Of a DNA stretch of 5,081 bases, positions 1 through 5,081 are shown piece by piece. Under the pieces are notes generated by a model that was given only the letters and a program-made list of their open reading frames with translations, searched no databases and was not told where the DNA came from. A program made the position numbers and the translations under genes. Origin of the DNA: Lachnospiraceae bacterium. Lineage in GTDB: Bacteria; Bacillota; Clostridia; Lachnospirales; Lachnospiraceae. Every line of letters begins with the position of its first letter. The first letter of the stretch is position 1. The stretch is taken from positions 1-5,081 of the forward strand of contig JAGCXJ010000307.1 in assembly GCA_017961385.1 (NCBI GenBank). Reading direction: 5' to 3'.

Positions 1-477
1 AAGAGTAGGTGTATCATCCCCTATGTCTATACCCTGACATAATCTGTTGATTTCTTCATCGCTAAGCTCGTTTTCACATACGACATAATAGGTCTTATCT
101 ACGTGCTTTGAAGGTGAGAGCATGTTGTGATTGAGCTTGCCGTTATTTGTAATTAGAAGGAGGCCTTCTGTGTCTTTGTCAAGTCTGCCTACGATAGACA
201 GATCCGTTTTCTTTTCGTCAATAAGATCCATCACGGTTTTACTGCTGTTATCATTGGTGGCGGTAATATATCCGGCAGGTTTGTTCAGTATTATGTATAT
301 ATATTCTTCGTAATGAAGAACAGTTTCATCGATCATTACTTTCTGATCTTCGTTAATGTGAAAACCTGCATCCGTAATAATATCATCGTCAACCGAAACA
401 CGTTTCTTCTTGATCAAAGAACAGGCTTCTTTCCTTGAATATGAAGTACATTTGCATATATACTTATCGAGTCTCAT
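1..477 (-). CDS. rsuA: 16S rRNA pseudouridine(516) synthase RsuA, N-terminal 159 residues (runs off left edge)
   Basis: Seen: an open frame runs from ATG at 477 to the window edge without a stop. It begins MRLDKYI with SRKEA and RVSVD, the pattern of the small S4 RNA-binding domain (about residues 1-60). A pseudouridine synthase domain follows, with LNKPAGYIT (about 64-72), TVMDLI (81-86), GRLDKDTEGLL (97-107) and KTYYV (128-132). The aspartate of GRLD, D100, is the expected catalytic nucleophile. Known: RsuA-family enzymes isomerise U516 of 16S rRNA and are about 230-245 residues long, so roughly a third is missing. The MRLDKYI opening and the KTYYV spacing suit RsuA better than the longer RluB type, though RluB/RluE specificity cannot be excluded. 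The start lies inside the end of the amidase gene (14-bp overlap). No Shine-Dalgarno-like sequence precedes it, so translation is probably coupled to the amidase (inference). Confidence 0.9.
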   Translation of the reverse strand, partial: MRLDKYICKCTSYSRKEACSLIKKKRVSVDDDIITDAGFHINEDQKVMIDETVLHYEEYIYIILNKPAGYITATNDNSSKTVMDLIDEKKTDLSIVGRLDKDTEGLLLITNNGKLNHNMLSPSKHVDKTYYVVCENELSDEEINRLCQGIDIGDDTPTL

Positions 478-1714
478 GGTTATTCTTGCGTCTACGCTTT
501 TTCTTGCGGCTGTTTGTAATGTATATGGCAAAGAAAATGTTAACCGTTACAAACAATACTATCAGTGTAACTACAAATATGAATATCGGAGATAAAGCAG
601 TTTTTTCTTTTTGATCAGATTCCTTGATCTCGACTGTCTTATATTCTGTATCTGCATCTATGGATCCTGAATCTATATCTTCAGCAGGTTTTGGAAGTCC
701 CTCAACATAAACTGAATCGGAAGCCAGATATAGATCATATTGATTAAGGGCTCTGACAACTACGTAATAATCTTGTTCTATCTCTTTAGGAATATCAAAT
801 TCCATTGATGTACTGCTTCTGTCAGTCCACTCCTCGAGACGGCCGAAATGATCTCCACCGTCAAGGCTTACCTGATAATACTGAATATAATTATCAGGAT
901 CGTACGCTTCTATATGAGCGGTCACAGTATCACCGTTATCTTTTATCTGAAGTGTACAGTATTCGGGCTCACTATAGTCTCGGTCCAGTCTTTTGGAAGG
1001 TGCTTCAACAGCTATATTCTGAAAAGAAGAATTATCTATTCCGAGAGATGAAGAACTGAGACTGTAAAACTTGGCAACACAGTCTGCATCGATCTCTCCA
1101 AAACGCTTATATGATTCTTCGTTCCAGAATGCACTGTCCCTTTCTTCATCCAGGTGACAGTGCTCTATGATGACTGCGGGGATATTATATTCTTCAGCAT
1201 ACTTAAGGATTCCGTAGTACTCCCCGTTTCTGTCCTTGTTGAGCTTGTTCTTTATACCTCTGTCAAAAAGCCCTAAATCTGTCAGAGCCTTCATTTCTAT
1301 AGTTGCGAACTGATAGCCTTTTACATAGTTGCTGCCTTTTGATGCTACCCACACCTCACTTCCGAAAAGAGTATGATATTCGGACATGTTGTAATGGATA
1401 GAGAATAAGAAATCTGCATCTACTTCTTTAGCAAAATCAAAACGCTCTTTTCTAGTAAGCTCTTTGTCGGTATTGTTTTCTCTTGTCAGGTAAACATCTA
1501 CGCCTTCATACTGCTCAAGTCGCTCCTTCATTGCAGAAGCTGTTATCAGATCAATATCTCGCTCGATCCTGTCATCGATATTACCACCCATTGAATCGCC
1601 GCCGTGACCGGGATCAATGACAACAACAACATTTTTACAATAAGACGGAAAATACGATATATGAAATAATATGAGACCTGTCAGTATTAGAATGATTCTA
1701 TAGATGTATTTCAA
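464..1714 (-). CDS. Membrane-anchored N-acetylmuramoyl-L-alanine amidase (Amidase_3 family)
   Basis: This 416-residue protein is predicted to cut the amide bond between N-acetylmuramic acid and the L-alanine of peptidoglycan stem peptides, outside the membrane. Seen: an N-terminal hydrophobic segment (about 7-22) after a basic start; then an Amidase_3-type catalytic domain (about 28-217). The expected zinc ligands are H37 in DPGHGG, E51 in IERDIDL and H107 in SIHYN, and the catalytic glutamate is E184 in IIEHCHLD. A beta-rich Ig/FnIII-like region (about 250-340, with YYQVSLDGG and YYVVVRALN) follows, then an acidic linker, a second membrane segment (about 376-398) and a very basic tail (RKKKRRRK). 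By the positive-inside rule the tail is cytoplasmic, placing the catalytic domain outside. C26 lacks a proper lipobox. The start is TTG, chosen because GGGGGAG lies 5 nt upstream and the signal-like segment begins there. The exact physiological role (division, sporulation, turnover) is not shown. Confidence 0.9.
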   Translation of the reverse strand: MKYIYRIILILTGLILFHISYFPSYCKNVVVVIDPGHGGDSMGGNIDDRIERDIDLITASAMKERLEQYEGVDVYLTRENNTDKELTRKERFDFAKEVDADFLFSIHYNMSEYHTLFGSEVWVASKGSNYVKGYQFATIEMKALTDLGLFDRGIKNKLNKDRNGEYYGILKYAEEYNIPAVIIEHCHLDEERDSAFWNEESYKRFGEIDADCVAKFYSLSSSSLGIDNSSFQNIAVEAPSKRLDRDYSEPEYCTLQIKDNGDTVTAHIEAYDPDNYIQYYQVSLDGGDHFGRLEEWTDRSSTSMEFDIPKEIEQDYYVVVRALNQYDLYLASDSVYVEGLPKPAEDIDSGSIDADTEYKTVEIKESDQKEKTALSPIFIFVVTLIVLFVTVNIFFAIYITNSRKKKRRRKNNHETR

Positions 1715-1719
1715 AGTAT

Positions 1720-1726
1720 CTCCCCC
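1720..1726 (-). promoter_or_regulatory. Shine-Dalgarno site fixing the TTG start of the amidase
   Basis: On the minus strand GGGGGAG is followed by a 5-nt spacer (ATACT) and then TTG at 1714-1712. An ATG three bases before the G-run is out of frame with the amidase and hits a stop after five codons. The TTG is therefore the supported initiation codon, and it directly precedes the hydrophobic signal segment. Confidence 0.75.
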
Positions 1727-1732
1727 ATACTT

Positions 1733-1759
1733 AAAAAGAGCTGCGATTTTCGCAGCTCT
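1733..1759 (-). terminator. Intrinsic (rho-independent) terminator after the coiled-coil gene
   Basis: On the minus strand a perfect 10-bp inverted repeat (AGAGCTGCGA / TCGCAGCTCT, 1759-1750 with 1746-1737) encloses a 3-nt loop. It is followed directly by a run of U residues (1737-1733). It starts 9 nt after the stop codon of the coiled-coil gene. The plus-strand side has no T-run, so it acts in one direction. It should end the coaD-side transcript. It sits only 18 bp before the amidase start codon, so it also bears on how the amidase is expressed. Confidence 0.9.
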
Positions 1760-1768
1760 AAATATTTC

Positions 1769-2431
1769 TTAAATAAGATCCAGATCAACGATCGAGTCGG
1801 ACTTAACAGGTGCGGTGTTCTGAAGAGGAATATCATCCGTTGTTGCTCCGGCTTCACTAACAGTCTGAGGATAAAGCTCGCTTCTGTTAGCCCTTACTGT
1901 TTCTACACACTCGTTGAGGCTGCTTATCAGGCGGTTATACTCATTGTCTGACTGATTGATATAATGAGAAGTAACCTCTTCAACATGAGCAAGAAGGCTG
2001 TCTGTATACTGAGTTGCAGATTCCTTTAACTCATTAGCTTCTTTAACAGCAGCATCTACTATCTCCTGAGCCTGCGATGCTGCGAGATTTATTACCTCAT
2101 TTGCCTGATCGTATGCTCTCTGCATGATCTCATGCTCGCTTATAAGTTCATTGGTCTGGGTTATAGCCTTGTTAACTATCTCCTGTGCTTCAAGTTTGGC
2201 ATCATTTCTGGCCTTGTCTGCTTCGGCCATTATAGCATTTCTGTTAGCGATTATCTTTTGATAATGTTTGATCTCTTCAGGAGTATTCTTCTTAAGCTCC
2301 ATAAGGTAAGAGTCCATCTCATCCTTATTGACCATGATTATGTTGTTTGAAAATGCCTTATATTTGCAGCTGTCGATGTAATCCTGAATCTCATCGATCA
2401 ATAATTCTATCTTACTCTGCTTAGTCTCCAT
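1769..2431 (-). CDS. Coiled-coil protein of unknown function downstream of coaD (often labelled 'ATPase' or DivIVA-like)
   Basis: A 220-residue, highly helical soluble protein with no signal peptide and no Walker motifs. Residues 5-20 form an amphipathic helix (KIELLIDEIQDYID). A conserved-looking block follows (SNNIIMVNKDEMDSYLMEL, about 28-46). A long coiled coil then covers about 50-180, with 11-residue repeats starting at 70, 81 and 92 and again at 109, 120 and 131 (for example QANEVINLAAS then QAQEIVDAAVK). The last 30-40 residues are low-complexity and end in an acidic, hydrophobic tail (IVDLDLI). Family recollection: similar proteins lie beside coaD in Lachnospiraceae and are annotated loosely as ATPase, V-ATPase-E-like or DivIVA-like; no biochemical role is known to me. 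I chose ATG at 2431 because AAGGGG and AGAGAGG lie just upstream. A TTG at 2443, overlapping the coaD stop, would add four residues but has its purine site abutting it. Transcription ends at the terminator 9 nt downstream. Confidence 0.8.
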   Translation of the reverse strand: METKQSKIELLIDEIQDYIDSCKYKAFSNNIIMVNKDEMDSYLMELKKNTPEEIKHYQKIIANRNAIMAEADKARNDAKLEAQEIVNKAITQTNELISEHEIMQRAYDQANEVINLAASQAQEIVDAAVKEANELKESATQYTDSLLAHVEEVTSHYINQSDNEYNRLISSLNECVETVRANRSELYPQTVSEAGATTDDIPLQNTAPVKSDSIVDLDLI

Positions 2432-2439
2432 AAACCCCT

Positions 2440-2940
2440 TCAACCTCTCTTATCATTTTTATGTCTGAATTTTTCGTATACCAAATCGGCAACAAAATCA
2501 GGAACACATTTGCTTATATCACCATTAAAATATGCTATTTCCTTAACCCCGGATGAACTCAGATATGCATATTCAAGACTTGTAGTCAAAAATATGGTAT
2601 CCAATGCACCACCGCTCAGAAGTTTATTCGTTTGAGCGATCTGAAGTTCATATTCAAAATCGGTGATAGCTCTAAGACCTCTTATAGCTATATTAACGTT
2701 GATGCTCTTGGCATAATCTATAAGGAGCCCGCTGAAGGATTCAACCCGTATATTAGGGATATCCTCCGTAGCCTTCTTAAGTATATTAACACGTTCCTCA
2801 ACTGAAAACAATGGTGTCTTATTGCAATTGTCCAGAACGCTAACAATCACTTCATCGAACATTTCGGCAGCTCGGTTTATGATGTCGAGGTGACCGAAAG
2901 TGACCGGATCGAAACTTCCGGGATAGATCGCTGCATGCAT
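2440..2940 (-). CDS. coaD: Phosphopantetheine adenylyltransferase (PPAT), coenzyme A biosynthesis
   Basis: CoaD transfers AMP from ATP to 4'-phosphopantetheine, giving dephospho-CoA, the penultimate step of cytoplasmic CoA synthesis. The 166-residue length matches the family (about 160). Seen: the nucleotidyltransferase opening YPGSFDPVTFGH with the T/HxGH signature at T14-H17; K41 in the substrate-binding loop; IRGLRAITDFEYE (86-98), which carries the conserved R87, R90 and E98; and the C-terminal SSSGVKEIA motif (128-136), equivalent to ISSSxVKE. All expected active-site positions are present, so it should be functional. ATG at 2940 is preceded by AGAGAGG with a 7-nt spacer (2954-2948). A promoter lies in the 67-bp gap upstream, and the coiled-coil gene starts 8 nt after its stop, so the two are probably cotranscribed. 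Confidence 0.98.
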   Translation of the reverse strand: MHAAIYPGSFDPVTFGHLDIINRAAEMFDEVIVSVLDNCNKTPLFSVEERVNILKKATEDIPNIRVESFSGLLIDYAKSINVNIAIRGLRAITDFEYELQIAQTNKLLSGGALDTIFLTTSLEYAYLSSSGVKEIAYFNGDISKCVPDFVADLVYEKFRHKNDKRG

Positions 2941-2970
2941 ATAATTACCTCTCTTTTTGCATCCTTAGAT

Positions 2971-2999
2971 ATTATACTAAAAATGTAGAGTTTTTTAAA
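2971..2999 (-). promoter_or_regulatory. Predicted sigma-A promoter for coaD and the coiled-coil gene
   Basis: In the rsmD-coaD gap the minus strand carries TTTAAA (2999-2994, 4 of 6 matches to TTGACA), a 17-bp spacer, and a perfect TATAAT (2976-2971). Transcription would start near 2964, leaving a leader of roughly 24 nt that contains the AGAGAGG ribosome site. The surroundings are AT-rich and there is no terminator hairpin between rsmD and coaD, so readthrough from the topoisomerase-rsmD unit is likely to add to this promoter. Confidence 0.65.
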
Positions 3000-3007
3000 C
3001 CGATTCT

Positions 3008-3562
3008 TTAGGAATTTGTCGCCAATCTGAAAAATACATGTTTGTTGGTTTTATAGAACTTTTCCTTGTATATTTCATATCCGAGTGATGTTATATCAGA
3101 GAAATCTCTCTCGATGGCAGCCTCAATAATAAAAATAGTATCTTCATGAATGATCTTTGAGGTTAAGAGCTGTTTCATGATATTAGTTTCGTTCATCGAA
3201 TCATATGGAGGATCCATAAAAATGATATCTGCCTTGTCATGTATCTCATACAATGCGTCTGAAACATCTCTGGCTATTATTGTTGCTTCGTCCTGAAATT
3301 TGCATTTGACAACATTGAATTTTATGCATTCAACAGCTTTTTTGTTCTTTTCAACAAAATAGGCATGTCTGGCACCTCTGCTTATGGCTTCGATTCCTAT
3401 AGCGCCGCTTCCGCTGTATAGATCAATAAATACGCAGTCAGGAAGATCAAAATTGATCATATTGAACAGTGTTTCCTTGATCTTATCAGTTGTAGGTCTG
3501 GTATCTAGCCCCTGAGGCGCGATAAGCGGCACAGAACGGGCACTTCCAGCTATTACTCTCAT
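3008..3562 (-). CDS. rsmD: 16S rRNA (guanine(966)-N2)-methyltransferase RsmD
   Basis: RsmD uses S-adenosylmethionine to methylate N2 of G966 in 16S rRNA during 30S assembly. The 184-residue length is typical. Seen in order: the family opening MRVIAGSARS; RPTTDKIKETLFNM (22-35), a hallmark of the family; the SAM-binding motif I, FIDLYSGSGAIGIEA (45-59); the acidic strand end FVEKNKKA (68-75), where E70 should contact the SAM ribose; and the catalytic IFMDPPY motif (113-119), the DPPY form of the N-methyltransferase NPPY box. ATG at 3562 is one base after the topoisomerase stop (TAA-C-ATG), and its ribosome site GAGAGGG lies within the end of that gene. The two are therefore in one operon and probably translationally coupled. 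rsmD next to coaD is a very common bacterial pairing. Confidence 0.96.
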   Translation of the reverse strand: MRVIAGSARSVPLIAPQGLDTRPTTDKIKETLFNMINFDLPDCVFIDLYSGSGAIGIEAISRGARHAYFVEKNKKAVECIKFNVVKCKFQDEATIIARDVSDALYEIHDKADIIFMDPPYDSMNETNIMKQLLTSKIIHEDTIFIIEAAIERDFSDITSLGYEIYKEKFYKTNKHVFFRLATNS

Positions 3563-3563
3563 G

Positions 3564-5081
3564 TTAGTTCCCTCTCAGTTTGGTTCCTTTGCTGTCACGT
3601 TTGCCAAGCTTTATTGAGTTAAGAGCGATTATGCGACCGTTGTAATCATAATTCTGCTCGACAGCATTTTGAGTATAGAATACTTCTTCTACAAAATCCT
3701 TAGGCGATAATTTCATGCCGCGGACACCGACAGCAGCCTTTTTCTTTTCCGGTATCTCTTCGATAGGGAATCGCAGAAAATAACCGTCATTTGTCTTGAG
3801 AACGATATTCCTTTGTTCTTTAATAGCGACTACACTTATAACTTCATCATCATCCAACAGTTTTGTCGCTGCAACAGTTCTTTTGGCAACATCAAATTCA
3901 CCGCCGTCAACTACCTTCATCATACTGAGCTTTGTTACAAATATCAGTCTGTACAGGTTAAGTTCGCTCTGACTTGCAACAGCAACTATGTTTTCAGTTG
4001 CTGAAGAATAGTTGCTGACATTATCTATCGGTTTTCCTTTATCTCTGAATTTACCCATGGGAAGATCAAGAACCTTTATGGTGTGAAGCTGCCCATTATT
4101 TGTGAACAGACATATCTTGCCTGTATTTTTGCAACGGCAAATATATTTGAATTCAGCTCTTACGGCTTCTTCATTTCTTTCGAACGTAGGGATATCAATG
4201 ATCTTGGCATATCCGAATCTGTCCATAATGAACATGACTTCCATCTCGGGAATCTGAACTTCTTCGACTACAGCTTCTTCGCAGTTATCGATTATGGTTC
4301 TTCTTGGACGGCCGTATTCTTTTTTTATCTCGTCGAGCTCGTTGATGATGACCTGAGCCATTGAATCCTTTCTTTCAAGTATATCCTCGTACTTAAAGAT
4401 GTTGGCTACTGTCTCATTATGTTCAGCAATCAGCGCATCAAGCTCTAGACCTATGAGCTTATAAAGACGCATCTCAAGAATGGCATTGGCCTGAGGCTCG
4501 GTAAACATCAGCTGTTTTGCCATTACTTCACTTTCCTTGCTCTTGAACTTTATACCTGTCGTTTTTCCTTCTATAAGACAAGCTTTTGCCATCGCCCTAT
4601 CCTTAGATCCGCGAAGTATCTCTATGATAAGATCGATGACGTTGCAGGCTTTTATCAGTCCTTCCTGGATTTCTTTTTTGCTTTGTTCCTTAGCTAGCAG
4701 ATTTGTATACTTTCTGGTAGTCACTTCATATCTGAATTCTACGCATTCCTTAAGTATACGCTTAAGCCCCATTGTTTCAGGCTTGCCGCCGGCTATAGCC
4801 AGCATGTTTACACCGAATGTATCCTCGAGCTTTGTCTTTTTATAGAGAAGATTAATGAAATTATCTACATTCGCATCTTTTCTAAGTTCGATTACTATTC
4901 GGATGCCTTCCTTGGATGACTGATTTGAGATGTCGATTACATCCGGAGCTTTCTTTGTCTCGGCAAGTGTCGCAATATCCTGCAAGAACTTGGTGATTTT
5001 TGCACCGATCTTCGTAAAGGGTATTTCGGTTATGACTACATTTGTCTTGCCGTTTTTGCCTTTTTCGACCTCAACCTTACC
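3564..5081 (-). CDS. parC: Type IIA topoisomerase subunit A (ParC-like; GyrA homologue), C-terminal 505 residues (5' end beyond right edge)
   Basis: Type IIA topoisomerase A subunits break and rejoin duplex DNA; with their ATPase partner (ParE or GyrB) they decatenate or supercoil the chromosome. Seen: the frame is open to the right edge, so this is a fragment lacking the N-terminal winged-helix domain and catalytic tyrosine. Present (residues counted from the edge) are VVITEIPF (15-22), EGIRIVIELRKDAN (58-71), TFGVNMLAI (88-96), the coiled-coil-proximal QANAILEMRLYKLIGLE (197-213), and a beta-pinwheel C-terminal domain from about 280, with blades around FIMDRFGYAKI, ICLFTNNGQLHTIKV and IVLKTNDGYFLRFP. 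The position of the GyrA box (QRRGGKG-like) in the first blade instead reads FERNEEAVRAE. That favours a ParC-type enzyme over a supercoiling gyrase, although databases may call it GyrA. The TTG at 4985 is internal and not the start. The stop is followed after one base by rsmD. Confidence 0.88.
   Translation of the reverse strand, partial: GKVEVEKGKNGKTNVVITEIPFTKIGAKITKFLQDIATLAETKKAPDVIDISNQSSKEGIRIVIELRKDANVDNFINLLYKKTKLEDTFGVNMLAIAGGKPETMGLKRILKECVEFRYEVTTRKYTNLLAKEQSKKEIQEGLIKACNVIDLIIEILRGSKDRAMAKACLIEGKTTGIKFKSKESEVMAKQLMFTEPQANAILEMRLYKLIGLELDALIAEHNETVANIFKYEDILERKDSMAQVIINELDEIKKEYGRPRRTIIDNCEEAVVEEVQIPEMEVMFIMDRFGYAKIIDIPTFERNEEAVRAEFKYICRCKNTGKICLFTNNGQLHTIKVLDLPMGKFRDKGKPIDNVSNYSSATENIVAVASQSELNLYRLIFVTKLSMMKVVDGGEFDVAKRTVAATKLLDDDEVISVVAIKEQRNIVLKTNDGYFLRFPIEEIPEKKKAAVGVRGMKLSPKDFVEEVFYTQNAVEQNYDYNGRIIALNSIKLGKRDSKGTKLRGN

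Noticed and set aside
131..1059. Plus-strand open frames opposite rsuA and the amidase
   Set aside because: They lie antisense to genes with clear family motifs, have no recognisable domains, and their composition mirrors the opposite-strand coding.
1635..1655. Lipoprotein attachment at C26 of the amidase
   Set aside because: The residues before the cysteine (PSY) do not fit a lipobox, which needs a small residue at -1.
1760..1795. Possible amidase promoter (TTGATC, about 18 bp, TATTTA) at the end of the coiled-coil gene
   Set aside because: The -10 matches only three of six positions, and the transcript would begin in or at the terminator hairpin; too weak to call.
2132..2350. Plus-strand open frame opposite the coiled-coil gene
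   Set aside because: Antisense shadow with no motif and no ribosome site that I can support.
2432..2443. TTG at 2443 as the start of the coiled-coil protein
   Set aside because: Its purine-rich site abuts the codon with no spacer, while ATG at 2431 has AAGGGG and AGAGAGG upstream and gives a family-like N-terminus. It remains possible as a TTGA overlap with the coaD stop.
3813..4845. Plus-strand open frames opposite the topoisomerase gene
   Set aside because: They are shadows of strongly conserved minus-strand coding; their hydrophobic look follows from the complement of charged codons.
4983..4985. TTG as the start of the topoisomerase gene
   Set aside because: The frame stays open to the window edge, and the 32 upstream codons (GKVEVEKGKNGK, VVITEIPF) match the family, so the TTG is an internal leucine.
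1..5081. CRISPR array, tRNA/rRNA, riboswitch, insertion sequence or phage features
   Set aside because: No direct-repeat arrays, transposase-like frames, terminal inverted repeats or structured RNA were seen. All gaps are under 70 bp and are explained by a promoter, a terminator and ribosome sites.

Overview
The window reads as an ordinary chromosomal housekeeping segment from a low-to-moderate GC Gram-positive anaerobe. The best guess is a member of the Lachnospiraceae (Butyrivibrio/Roseburia-like Clostridia). This rests on the gene order (type IIA topoisomerase A subunit, rsmD, coaD, then a coiled-coil protein of the kind that follows coaD in that family), on strong purine-rich Shine-Dalgarno sites, and on the protein flavour. 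The assignment is from memory of family context, not from a search.

Every gene I can support lies on the minus strand, so transcription runs from high to low coordinates. In that order: (1) the C-terminal 505 residues of a ParC/GyrA-type topoisomerase subunit entering from the right edge (5081-3564); (2) rsmD, 16S rRNA m2G966 methyltransferase, one base after the topoisomerase stop (3562-3008); (3) a 67-bp gap holding a good sigma-A-type promoter; (4) coaD, phosphopantetheine adenylyltransferase (2940-2440); (5) an uncharacterised coiled-coil protein with clear 11-residue repeats (2431-1769); (6) a strong intrinsic terminator (1759-1733); (7) a membrane-anchored N-acetylmuramoyl-L-alanine amidase with a TTG start (1714-464); (8) the first 159 codons of rsuA, 16S rRNA pseudouridine-516 synthase, overlapping the amidase by 14 bp and leaving by the left edge (477-1).

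The genes form two likely units. The first runs topoisomerase-rsmD-(promoter)-coaD-coiled-coil and ends at the terminator. The second is amidase-rsuA, joined by the overlap and probably by translational coupling. Functionally this is DNA topology, rRNA modification, coenzyme A synthesis and cell-wall remodelling. No intergenic stretch exceeds 70 bp, and I see no RNA genes, mobile elements, CRISPR arrays or phage features.

I found no convincing undescribed system. The points most worth a second look are the absent GyrA box in the topoisomerase C-terminal domain, the coiled-coil protein of unknown function, the amidase's unusual two-anchor layout with an extracellular Ig/FnIII-like module, and the placement of a strong terminator just 18 bp before the amidase start.
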